From Janthinobacterium violaceinigrum (GTDB lineage Bacteria; Pseudomonadota; Gammaproteobacteria; Burkholderiales; Burkholderiaceae_D), in the NCBI RefSeq assembly GCF_009208555.1, contig NZ_WFLI01000002.1, positions 237,599 through 301,598 of the forward strand: a DNA stretch of 64,000 nucleotides, read 5' to 3'. The translations under genes and the position numbers were made by a program. The notes under the pieces are model-generated. The model searched no databases, had not been told where the DNA came from, and worked only from the letters and a program-made list of their open reading frames with translations. Positions 47,430 to 55,313 of the stretch are shown here, piece after piece (the first letter of the stretch is position 1; every line of letters begins with the position of its first letter).

Positions 47430-48074
47430 CTACACCGCCGCCAGCGCCTGCAGCGCCATCGGATTCGGCGTCGGCTCGCCCACCTTCGTCAGCAGGTTGC
47501 GGTCCGTGTGGTGGAACGGTTCGTCCTTGCCGCGGATCAGCATGACCGTGTCCTCGTCATAGCCCCAGGTGCCGTCGGCGTGGATATCGACCTTGATCCG
47601 GTATTCGACGGTGGTGAACGCGTGTTCGAGGAAAGGGTTCGAGCAGATGCCGTAGGCCGTCGAATCACGCTTGGCCACCAGCTCGAAACTGGTGGCGTCG
47701 GCCGTCGCCGTGCCGGACGCCATGGCGATCTGGCCGCGCGGGATGGCCAGGGTCTGGATCACGGCGCCCGTGGCCGGCTCCCACAGCCAGTAGCCCACCT
47801 GTTCATGATACGTTTTGACCTGATCCGGCTTGGTGATGTGGATGTAGTAGCGCAAGCCGTAGAACAGCTGCGGGCCGTTGGTGACGGGATCGATCGGCTG
47901 CAGTTCGATGCGCTCGACAAACGCCTGCTTGCGCGGGCCGTCGGCTTTCGGCTTGACGTCCAGGCCCCGCGTGCCCGTCCAGATGCCGGCCATGCCGGTC
48001 AGGGGACCCAGGTTGTTCAGTGTGTGCACGTCGGCGGACGGCTCGGTGTAGATATCGTCGGGAAAATCGCTCAT
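47430..48074 (-). CDS. FABP-like / nitrobindin-type beta-barrel protein
   Basis: This 214-residue soluble protein has the start of the haem-binding nitrobindin-like barrel: LGPLTGMAGIWTGTRGLD, followed by strand blocks (FVERIELQPIDPV, YYIHITKPDQVKTYHEQVGY, GAVIQTLAIPRGQI). Members bind haem or hydrophobic ligands, and the role here is unknown. The ATG at 48074 gives MSDFPDDIYTE; the frame opens further upstream only by a TTG codon. Confidence 0.8.
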   Translation of the reverse strand: MSDFPDDIYTEPSADVHTLNNLGPLTGMAGIWTGTRGLDVKPKADGPRKQAFVERIELQPIDPVTNGPQLFYGLRYYIHITKPDQVKTYHEQVGYWLWEPATGAVIQTLAIPRGQIAMASGTATADATSFELVAKRDSTAYGICSNPFLEHAFTTVEYRIKVDIHADGTWGYDEDTVMLIRGKDEPFHHTDRNLLTKVGEPTPNPMALQALAAV

Positions 48075-48151
48075 GCGGAAGTCTTCAAAATGGGGCAACA
48101 GTGCTTGCCCCTATTGTAAGACCTGGGCTGACGCCGGCAAAGCGCCGGCCG

Positions 48152-48676
48152 TCAGGGAAACTGCGTAATGTGGCGTTCGATGTACGCCAGCGCCGCCAGC
48201 GCCAGCGCGGGGCGCTGCGCCTCGAACACGGCTTCGTCGCGCGCCTGCAGCAGGTTGGCGCCGGCATCGGCCAGCTGCAGTTCGCCGGCGAGCAGCGCCG
48301 CCATCGCTTCCACATTCGCATGCAGCGCGCTGTCGAAGCCTTCCCAGTCCACGTAGGCCAGCCACTCGGCCAGGGTCACAGCGCAGGCGACGGGCGGCGC
48401 CAGGGCTGCGATGCGTTCGAGGCGCAGCACGCTGTCGCTGTGGATATCTTCATGCTGCAGCACGGCCAGCGCCACGTGCTGCAGCGCGTCTTCCGGGTCG
48501 CGCCCGTGCTTGATCAGCAGGCGCTGCGTGAGCGTGTAGCGCTCGACGTCGATGCTGCGCAAGGCGGCCGCCACCTCGTATGCGTGCAGCGCCAGGTGGC
48601 GCGCCGCGCATGCCGCATCCACGCCCGCTTTCGCGGCGACGATATCGGTGAGCTGCTGCCGGCGCGCCGCATCCAT
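48152..48676 (-). CDS. Uncharacterised helical protein
   Basis: This 174-residue protein is rich in Ala, Leu, His and Glu, apparently all-helical, with no signal peptide or membrane helix and two cysteines (near 23 and 98). No family is recognised. Its start lies 2 bp after the map stop on the same strand (minus: TetR gene, map, this gene), suggesting co-transcription with map. It is coding-like in composition and codon use. Confidence 0.75.
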   Translation of the reverse strand: MDAARRQQLTDIVAAKAGVDAACAARHLALHAYEVAAALRSIDVERYTLTQRLLIKHGRDPEDALQHVALAVLQHEDIHSDSVLRLERIAALAPPVACAVTLAEWLAYVDWEGFDSALHANVEAMAALLAGELQLADAGANLLQARDEAVFEAQRPALALAALAYIERHITQFP

Positions 48677-48678
48677 GG

Positions 48679-49482
48679 CTAGACCAGCGGGTCCGGCAAG
48701 CCGGTCAGGGTGAAGATTTCAAAGCCCGTTTCCGTCACGGCCAGCGAGTGTTCGAACTGCGCCGACAGCGAACGGTCTTTCGTCACCGTCGTCCATTTGT
48801 CCGGCAAGACCTTGACCTGGTAGCTGCCCACGTTGAGCATCGGTTCAATCGTAAAAATCATGCCCGGCTCCAGCACGATGCCCGTGCCCGCGCGGCCGTA
48901 GTGCAGCACCTGCGGCGTGTCGTGGAAGACCTGGCCCACGCCGTGGCCGCAGAAGTCGCGCACGGAGGAAAAGCCCTGCGCCTTGGCCACCGCCTCGATG
49001 GCGGCGCCCACGTCGCCCAGGGTGGCGCCCGGACGCACCGTGTGGATGCCGGCCATCATGGCGTCGTACGCCGTGTTGACGAGGCGGTTGGCCAGGATGG
49101 ACACGGCGCCCACCTTGAAGGTGCGGCTGGTGTCGCCGAACCAGCCCTGGAACTTCGGCGTCACGTCGATGTTGAGGATGTCGCCCACCTTCAGGATCTT
49201 GGTCTCGGACGGGATGCCGTGCGTGACCACGTGATTGACGGAGATGCAGCTGGCGTGCTTGTAGCCGTGGTAATCGATGGTGCCGGGGATGGCGCCGGCG
49301 GCGCGCATGAATTCTTCGCACAGGGCGTCGAGCTTGGCCGTCGAGACGCCGGGTTTGACGAAGGGCGTGATGTAGTCGAGCGTGTCGGCGGCGATGCGGC
49401 CGGCCGCGCGCATGCCGATGAAACCTTCTTCGTCGTGCAGGGGGATTTTCTTGCCGTGTTCAAGCTGGGTGGAATAGCGCAT
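48679..49482 (-). CDS. map: Methionine aminopeptidase, type I
   Basis: This 267-residue enzyme removes the initiator Met. The metal ligands are all present: the two Asp in DILNIDVTPKFQGWFGDTSR, His in DFCGHGVGQVFHDTPQ, Glu in FTIEPMLNVG and Glu in AQFEHSLAV. The His of YHGYKHASCISVNHVVTHG lines the substrate pocket. The ATG at 49482 gives the family N-terminus; the frame is open further into the TetR gene. It is probably a second map copy, because the main one usually sits near rpsB in betaproteobacteria (inference). Confidence 0.93.
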   Translation of the reverse strand: MRYSTQLEHGKKIPLHDEEGFIGMRAAGRIAADTLDYITPFVKPGVSTAKLDALCEEFMRAAGAIPGTIDYHGYKHASCISVNHVVTHGIPSETKILKVGDILNIDVTPKFQGWFGDTSRTFKVGAVSILANRLVNTAYDAMMAGIHTVRPGATLGDVGAAIEAVAKAQGFSSVRDFCGHGVGQVFHDTPQVLHYGRAGTGIVLEPGMIFTIEPMLNVGSYQVKVLPDKWTTVTKDRSLSAQFEHSLAVTETGFEIFTLTGLPDPLV

Positions 49483-49496
49483 GGTTTTCTTTTTGG

Positions 49497-50096
49497 TTAG
49501 TGTGATGTGGCGTGGGCAGCCCAGCCGCGCACGGCGTCGTGCGAGGCGCGCAGCATGGCGTCGACGCTGGCCGGTATCGGCCGCTCCTGGGTCAGGTAAG
49601 GCTTGACGACGGCCACGGGAGCGTCGATCAGCACGAATTTGAGCAGCATGTGATCGAGGTCCAGCTCCGTGGCGGCGGGCATGGCTTCGGCGCAGCGCAC
49701 GAAGCAGGCATCGAGCGCCGCCTGCTCTTCTTCCACGGCAGCGGCCAGCTCCTCGCTGAGGCCACCGTTGAAATCGGGACTGTCCGCGCATTGCAGCAGG
49801 AAGCGCGCGTACACGGGCTTGCGCCGGCACCAGTCCAGCAAGCCGTGCACGCCGGCCCAGGTATCGCCGCCCAGCCAGCGGCTGGCCACTTCCTCGCGGA
49901 AGTCGCTTTTCACGCGCAGCCAGGCGCGCGCCAGGATGGCGTTGCGCGAGTCGAAGCGGTGATACACGGAGCCGATGGGTGCCCCCGCCTTGACGGCGAT
50001 GGCGGCCATCGACACGGCGGCCACGCCGCACTGGGCGGCGATGGCGATCGCGCTGTCGATGAAGTTGTTTTCGTTGAATTTGGCTAGTCTGACCAT
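49497..50096 (-). CDS. TetR-family regulator
   Basis: This 199-residue regulator has an N-terminal HTH (NNFIDSAIAIAAQCGVAAVS, MAAIAVKAGAPIGSVYHRF) and a ligand-binding helical domain of the TetR/AcrR type. Its ATG overlaps one arm of a 30-bp palindrome that also holds the promoter, so it most likely represses itself. The -10 lies so close to the ATG that transcription should begin at or near the A of ATG, i.e. a leaderless mRNA. map starts 14 bp after its stop. Confidence 0.9.
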   Translation of the reverse strand: MVRLAKFNENNFIDSAIAIAAQCGVAAVSMAAIAVKAGAPIGSVYHRFDSRNAILARAWLRVKSDFREEVASRWLGGDTWAGVHGLLDWCRRKPVYARFLLQCADSPDFNGGLSEELAAAVEEEQAALDACFVRCAEAMPAATELDLDHMLLKFVLIDAPVAVVKPYLTQERPIPASVDAMLRASHDAVRGWAAHATSH

Positions 50097-50130
50097 TCAA
50101 ATAGAATACAGATTCTATTTGAATCCGTCA
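50095..50130 (-). promoter_or_regulatory. TetR operator and leaderless promoter
   Basis: Two perfect 13-base arms, ATTCAAATAGAAT (50095-50107) and ATTCTATTTGAAT (50112-50124), flank ACAG. Read on minus, TTGACG, 17 bp, TATTCT forms a sigma70-like promoter that lies largely inside the palindrome; the ATG starts 6 bases after the -10. A bound repressor would cover promoter and start codon together. Confidence 0.85.
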
Positions 50131-50229
50131 AGCGCCCCGGCATGCCTCCTGGCGTGCGCAACAAGAGCCGACAGAAGAAGCGGCGCTGCCTTACAATGGT
50201 ATGCACGAACCGCTACAAGGAGAATCCGC

Positions 50230-51744
50230 TTGCTTACGCCCCCCTTCATCGCCTCCTCCCGCTTCGACGATCCACGCCTGGCGCTGGAACAAGTGCAAGC
50301 CATCTACCGCAGCAGCATCGAACACTTGCGCGATGCGCTGCAGCGCTTTGTCGCCGGCGAAGACATGCACGAAAGAGTGCGCGCCTGCTATCCTTTCGTG
50401 CGCATCCAGACGGACACCGTGGCGCGCGCCGACTCGCCGCTGGCCTACGGCTTTGTCGCCGGCCCCGGCGTGTTCGAGACCACCCTGACGCGTCCCGACC
50501 TGTTTGGCGACTATTATCTCGACCAGTTCACCCTGCTGCTGAAAAACCATAACAGCGGCCAGAAGGTGCACCTGGAAGTGGGCGTGAGCGCCCAGCCCAT
50601 TCCCGTGCATTTCTCGTTCGCCGAGCATGACCATATCGAAGGCAATATGGATGCGGGCCGCCGCCTGGCCATGCGCGACCTGTTCGACCTGCCCGACCTG
50701 TCGGCCATGGACGACGGCATCGCCAACGGCACGCACGAACCGGCGCACGGCGAAGCGCAGCCGCTGTCGCTGTTTACGGGACCACGCGTGGATTATTCGC
50801 TGCAGCGCCTGCGCCACTACAGCGGCACCTCGCCGCAGCACTTCCAGAACTTCGTCCTGTTCACCAATTATCAGTTTTATATCGACGAATTCATCCGCCT
50901 GGGCCACGCCATGATGGACCGTGCGCCCGACGCGCAAGCGCCATCGGACGACGACGGCTACGTGGCTTTCGTCGAACCGGGCAACGTCGTCACGCGCAGG
51001 GTCGGCCAGACGGTTGAAAGCGAGGATGCGCTGGGCGCCGCGCCGCCGCGCCTGCCGCAGATGCCCGCGTATCACCTGCTGCGCGCGGACGGCAGCGGCA
51101 TCACCATGGTCAATATCGGCGTGGGCCCCGCCAACGCGAAGACCATCACCGACCATATCGCCGTGCTGCGTCCGCACGCCTGGCTGATGCTGGGCCACTG
51201 CGCGGGCTTGCGCACCACGCAAAGCCTGGGCGACTACGTGCTGGCGCACGCGTATGTGCGCGAAGACCATGTGCTCGACGAAGACTTGCCGCTGTGGGTG
51301 CCGATCCCGCCGCTGGCGGAAATCCAGCAGGCGCTGCAGACGGCCGTGGCGGAAATCACCCAGCTGACGGGGCATGATCTGAAACACATCATGCGCACGG
51401 GGACCGTGGCCAGCACGGACAACCGCAACTGGGAGCTGCTGCCGCAGCGCACGCCCGAACGCCGCTTCAGCCAGAGCCGCGCCATCGCGCTGGACATGGA
51501 AAGCGCGACGATCGCCGCCAACGGCTTCCGCTTCCGCGTCCCCTACGGCACCCTGCTGTGCGTGAGCGACAAGCCCCTGCACGGCGAAATCAAGCTGCCC
51601 GGCATGGCCAACCACTTTTACCGCGAACGGGTCGACCAGCATTTGCGCATCGGCATCCGCGCCGTGGAACTGCTGCGCCGCCAGGGCGTGGACCGATTGC
51701 ACAGCCGGAAATTGCGCAGCTTTGCCGAAGTGGCGTTCCAGTAA
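50230..51744 (+). CDS. amn: AMP nucleosidase
   Basis: This 504-residue enzyme splits AMP into adenine and ribose 5-phosphate and is involved in adenylate-pool control. It carries the N-terminal Amn domain (SRFDDPRLALEQVQAIY, ERVRACYPFVRIQTDTVARA) and a phosphorylase-like catalytic domain (TMVNIGVGPANAKTITDHIA, LMLGHCAGLRTTQSLGDYVL, ALDMESATIAANGFRFRVPY, LLCVSDKPLHGEIKLPG). AAGGAG lies 7 bases before the TTG at 50230, which is taken as the start since no ATG or GTG fits. A strong terminator follows. Confidence 0.93.
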   Translation: MLTPPFIASSRFDDPRLALEQVQAIYRSSIEHLRDALQRFVAGEDMHERVRACYPFVRIQTDTVARADSPLAYGFVAGPGVFETTLTRPDLFGDYYLDQFTLLLKNHNSGQKVHLEVGVSAQPIPVHFSFAEHDHIEGNMDAGRRLAMRDLFDLPDLSAMDDGIANGTHEPAHGEAQPLSLFTGPRVDYSLQRLRHYSGTSPQHFQNFVLFTNYQFYIDEFIRLGHAMMDRAPDAQAPSDDDGYVAFVEPGNVVTRRVGQTVESEDALGAAPPRLPQMPAYHLLRADGSGITMVNIGVGPANAKTITDHIAVLRPHAWLMLGHCAGLRTTQSLGDYVLAHAYVREDHVLDEDLPLWVPIPPLAEIQQALQTAVAEITQLTGHDLKHIMRTGTVASTDNRNWELLPQRTPERRFSQSRAIALDMESATIAANGFRFRVPYGTLLCVSDKPLHGEIKLPGMANHFYRERVDQHLRIGIRAVELLRRQGVDRLHSRKLRSFAEVAFQ

Positions 51745-51764
51745 TACCCCTCATGCGCCACGCC

Positions 51765-51792
51765 AGCCGCCCTTGCCGGGCGGCTTTTTTTT
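51765..51792 (+). terminator. Rho-independent terminator after amn
   Basis: The stem AGCCGCCC/GGGCGGCT (51765-51772 with 51778-51785) is followed by a run of eight T. Confidence 0.92.
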
Positions 51793-52178
51793 GCCCGAAG
51801 CCCCGCCCCGGCAACGCCGTTCGCGCCACCGTATCGGACGTCCGCATCGTCACAAAAAAACAACAGCTGTCTAGACAGGCGCCTCGCCAACACCAAACTT
51901 TCAACGACATTTTTTCCAATTGGCAAATTTAATTTATTTAACAATTGGAATTTAATACTTTCCTGCTCATCGCAAATAAAATTCATCCGCTTCCATTCTG
52001 GGCGCTGCCATGCACAGGCACAAATCCCCGGCAGTTCTTGACAGGAAAGATCAAAAAATGGTCTGATGAATTGCAAATTTAATCTATTAAATTTGTAAAC
52101 ATGATAATTTTGAAAATAATTTCAAATAGCTAAATAAAACCCTAAGGAAACTAAAGTTTCCTAGTTGGAGGACAGACA
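51793..52178. other. AT-rich promoter region before the TonB receptor
   Basis: No gene was seen. The region is strikingly AT-rich for this genome and holds several palindromes: CTGTCTAGACAG (51868-51879); TCCAATTG / CAATTGGA (51915-51922 with 51942-51949); and a perfect 22-bp palindrome with arms CAAATTTAAT and ATTAAATTTG around CT (52074-52095). CAAATTTAAT also occurs inside the second palindrome (51924-51933). These look like operators for a regulator of the TonB receptor. Confidence 0.6.
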
Positions 52179-54704
52179 ATGATTGAAAAGAAATTAAGCA
52201 AATCCTTGCGCATGATGTTCGCAGGCACCTTGATGATGGGCGCCGGTTTCATGCACCAGGCAGCCCAGGCGCAGGAAGCCAAGGCTGGCGAGGAGAAGCT
52301 GCAACGCGTGGTCGTGACCGGCTCCGCCATCAAGCGCGTGGATGCCGAGACCGCCGCGCCAGTGGAAATCTATAGCAAGAAAGACATCGAGCGCACGGGC
52401 GCTACCAGCGTCGCGGAACTGGTGCGCAACCTGGCCTCCATCGACATCAACGACCAGGGCGAACTGAGCGCCAGCTCCCCATCGGGCTCCGGCACCACCA
52501 ACATCAAGATGCGCGGCTTGAGCGAACGCAACGTGCTGATCCTGTTGAACGGCCGCCGCCTGCCGACCAATGCGCTGGCTGACGGTTCGGGCGCGGGTGC
52601 CGCAGTCGACGTCAACGCCATCCCGCTGAGCGCGCTGGAACGCATTGAAATCCTGAAGGACGGCGGTTCGGCCATTTACGGCGCCGATGCGGTGGCCGGC
52701 GTAATGAACTTCATCACCAAAAAGAATTACCAGGGCCTGGAAGCGAAAACCAGCTACGGCCAGAGCTCGCGCTCGGACGCCAAGGAAAAGACCGCCAACC
52801 TCGTGTACGGTTTTGGCGACTATGACACCCAGGGCTTCAACGTGCTGGCCACGGTCGACGTGTTCAAGCGCGATCCCATCTACCGCAAGGACCGCGACCT
52901 GACCAGTTCGGCCGACTTCCGCCGCTTTGGCGGCCCCGATGGCCGCAGCGGCTACCATCCTAGTGGCAATATCGCCGGCGGCGGCACCCTGGTGCCATGC
53001 CCACCGGGCGATCTGAGCGCCGGCTCCTGCCGTTTCGACGTCAACAAGACCTTGCTGACCTCGACCAACGGCGCCGACCGCACCAGCGGCATGCTGATCG
53101 GCAGCCTGAAGATCAGCGACAGCATCCGCGCGTTTGCGGAATTTACGTATTCCGAGAGCAAGGATGACTTCGAGTCCCAGGCCGCACCGGGCAACTTCCA
53201 GGTCAACGGCAAGACTGTTGCCGGCCGCTTCATGCAAATGGGTCCGCGCAAGACCAACCGCAAGGGCACGATGACCCAGTTCTCGACGGGCCTGGAAGGC
53301 ACGACGCGCGGCATCGACTGGGATGTGGCCATCGGCAAGGGCGTGAGCAAGGCCACCAACCGCGATTCGAACTACGCGCACTACGACCTGTTCAACGAAG
53401 CAATCGCCAATGGCTCGATCGACCCGACCCGTACCGACAACTCGCAGGCAGCCGTCGACAAGATCCGCCTGACGCCTACGCGCGCCGGCAAGTCGGAACT
53501 GACCTTCTTCAATGCCAAGGCTTCCGCGCCGATCATGGACCTGGCAGGCGGCGCGATGGCTTACGCCGTCGGCGTGTCGTACAACAAGGAAACGCTGAGC
53601 GACCAGCCCGACCAGAACCAGATCGATGGCGTGGTCTTCGGCAGCATCCAGCAGGCTGCCGTCAAGGCAGACCGCAATTCCAAGGGCATCTTCGGCGAAC
53701 TGTCGATTCCATTCCTGAAAGACGTCGAAGCGCAAGTGGCCCTGCGCTATGACGACATCTCGAATGTCGGCAGCAAGACCAGCCCGAAACTGGCCTTGCG
53801 CTACCAGCCGCTGAACAACCTGATGTTCCGCGGCTCGTATGCGGGCAGCTACCTGGCGCCATCGCTGAAACAGATGTTCGGCGGCGTCGATGCGGGCGCC
53901 TACACGACGAACGACAAGCAAGTCTGCGATGCCTTCCCTTCGATCGCGGGCAACTGCACCAACTTCTCCTACTACCAGGTCTCCGGCTCCAACAAGGACT
54001 TGAAACCGGAAACGGGCAAGACCTACAACCTGGGCATGGTGTTCTCGCCAGTGAACTCGCTGACGGTCAGCATCGATTACTTCAAGATCGACAAGAAGAA
54101 CGAAATCGGCACCCTGTCGGAACTGAAGGCCATCGAGCGCGGCAATGTCGAAATCAAGAATGGCGACGCCCGCATCCTGCTGAACAACCAGAACCTGGCC
54201 ACCACCGAAGTGCGCGGTTTCGATACGGACCTGCGCTACACTTCGCCGCAAACCATGTTCGGCAAGTTCACGATCCGCAATGCATCCACCATCTACACCC
54301 GCATGGAAACGCAGGATACGGAAACCGATCCGGTGCAAAGCACGCTCAAGACGTTCATGAATCCGAAGTACCGCAACACGTTCACGGCCAGCCTGGAAAA
54401 AGACAATATGTCCGGCTCCCTGGTCGTCCGCACGACGGGCGACATGATCGACTCGGACTTGCGCCGCGACGAAATCAAGCCTGGCACCCGCACCATTCCT
54501 TCGCACACCGAAGTGGATCTGACGGGCCAGTACGTGGCGATGAAAAACCTGACCTTCACGGCCGGCATCAAGAACCTGTTCGACAGAATGCCGCCGTTTA
54601 GCATCATGGGCGCGGGCAACCAGTACGGCACCCTGGGCTTTGCCCAGCTGTACAACGTGCGCGGCCGCTACTTCTACATCGGCGCAGGCTACAAGTTCAT
54701 GTAA
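52179..54704 (+). CDS. TonB-dependent outer membrane receptor
   Basis: This 841-residue outer membrane protein has a signal peptide (about 1-31, ending HQAAQAQ), a plug domain (about 40-160: RVVVTGSAIKRVDAETAAPV, GTTNIKMRGLSERNVLILLN, GRRLP, ILKDGGSAIYGADAVAGV) and a 22-strand barrel ending in FYIGAGYKFM with a C-terminal aromatic-rich strand. The plug style resembles carbohydrate or peptide receptors of the Xanthomonas/Caulobacter type rather than siderophore receptors (inference). No TonB, ExbB or transporter gene is adjacent. The AT-rich upstream region suggests specific regulation. Confidence 0.92.
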   Translation: MIEKKLSKSLRMMFAGTLMMGAGFMHQAAQAQEAKAGEEKLQRVVVTGSAIKRVDAETAAPVEIYSKKDIERTGATSVAELVRNLASIDINDQGELSASSPSGSGTTNIKMRGLSERNVLILLNGRRLPTNALADGSGAGAAVDVNAIPLSALERIEILKDGGSAIYGADAVAGVMNFITKKNYQGLEAKTSYGQSSRSDAKEKTANLVYGFGDYDTQGFNVLATVDVFKRDPIYRKDRDLTSSADFRRFGGPDGRSGYHPSGNIAGGGTLVPCPPGDLSAGSCRFDVNKTLLTSTNGADRTSGMLIGSLKISDSIRAFAEFTYSESKDDFESQAAPGNFQVNGKTVAGRFMQMGPRKTNRKGTMTQFSTGLEGTTRGIDWDVAIGKGVSKATNRDSNYAHYDLFNEAIANGSIDPTRTDNSQAAVDKIRLTPTRAGKSELTFFNAKASAPIMDLAGGAMAYAVGVSYNKETLSDQPDQNQIDGVVFGSIQQAAVKADRNSKGIFGELSIPFLKDVEAQVALRYDDISNVGSKTSPKLALRYQPLNNLMFRGSYAGSYLAPSLKQMFGGVDAGAYTTNDKQVCDAFPSIAGNCTNFSYYQVSGSNKDLKPETGKTYNLGMVFSPVNSLTVSIDYFKIDKKNEIGTLSELKAIERGNVEIKNGDARILLNNQNLATTEVRGFDTDLRYTSPQTMFGKFTIRNASTIYTRMETQDTETDPVQSTLKTFMNPKYRNTFTASLEKDNMSGSLVVRTTGDMIDSDLRRDEIKPGTRTIPSHTEVDLTGQYVAMKNLTFTAGIKNLFDRMPPFSIMGAGNQYGTLGFAQLYNVRGRYFYIGAGYKFM

Positions 54705-54753
54705 TCTCACGCAATTGCCGACAGCCTGAAACGGGCTGCCGGCACTGCCCTCG

Positions 54754-54780
54754 AAAGCCGCATTCTTATGCGGCTTTTTT
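54754..54780 (+). terminator. Rho-independent terminator after the TonB receptor
   Basis: AAAGCCGCAT (54754-54763) and ATGCGGCTTT (54768-54777) form a stem with a 4-base loop, followed by T residues. Confidence 0.9.
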
Positions 54781-54795
54781 CATGTCCGGCAGGCG

Positions 54796-54824
54796 AAAAA
54801 AAAGCCGCTGCAGGCAGCGGCTTT
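54796..54824 (-). terminator. Rho-independent terminator after the DUF1854 gene
   Basis: The minus strand forms AAAGCCGCTG/CAGCGGCTTT (54801-54810 with 54815-54824) followed by a run of eight T. It faces the terminator of the TonB receptor gene across a 15-bp gap. Confidence 0.9.
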
Positions 54825-54840
54825 CGGGCATGTCCGACGC

Positions 54841-55311
54841 CTACAGGAAGCGGTCGAGTATCTTGCGCGTCGTCTTGTCGATATTGAACATGTCGCGGAT
54901 CAGGAAGTGAATGCCGTGGTTGTCGGCGATCAAGAGTGACGCGGCGCCGATGCGGCGGATGTCTTCCTCGCCCTTGAGCACGAACTGCGTCTCGCCCCGG
55001 TCCGTGTCGACGTACCACGTGCATGGCGTGGCGAAGCTGGAAACGCTTTTCACGCGCGCGATTTCGGGCATGAATTCGCGCCCTTCCAGCTCTTCCTGCA
55101 GCAGGCTGCGCGCCGGCTCCGGCAAGGCGTCGACGTGGTCGATCCACGCCACTTCCTTGCCATTGCCCAGCACCAGCGAAATGCCTTCGTCGGGCGACTG
55201 GATGGGAAAGGCGCGCACGGGCGCCACGCCTTCAAAGACCTGGCCGTCCGCGTCCGTCATCACCAGCTTGCCGAAGGTATCGCGGTGTAATGTAAAAGTT
55301 GTACTGGCCAT
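54841..55311 (-). CDS. DUF1854 protein of the cyanophycin locus
   Basis: This 156-residue soluble protein belongs to the DUF1854 group that accompanies an ABC transporter beside cyanophycin synthetase genes. Conserved-looking blocks include PVRAFPIQSPDEGISLVLGN, GKEVAWIDHVDALP, FMPEIARVKSVSSFATPCTW and DEDIRRIG-like EEDIRRIGAASLLIADNHG. Its function is unknown. It starts 2 bp after the ABC transporter stop, so the two form one transcript ending at a terminator. Confidence 0.9.
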   Translation of the reverse strand: MASTTFTLHRDTFGKLVMTDADGQVFEGVAPVRAFPIQSPDEGISLVLGNGKEVAWIDHVDALPEPARSLLQEELEGREFMPEIARVKSVSSFATPCTWYVDTDRGETQFVLKGEEDIRRIGAASLLIADNHGIHFLIRDMFNIDKTTRKILDRFL

Positions 55312-55313
55312 GC

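Noticed and set aside
52194..54710. Minus-strand ORF of 838 codons antisense to the TonB receptor
   Set aside because: Same reason: a GC-driven shadow with no start signal and no recognisable domain.
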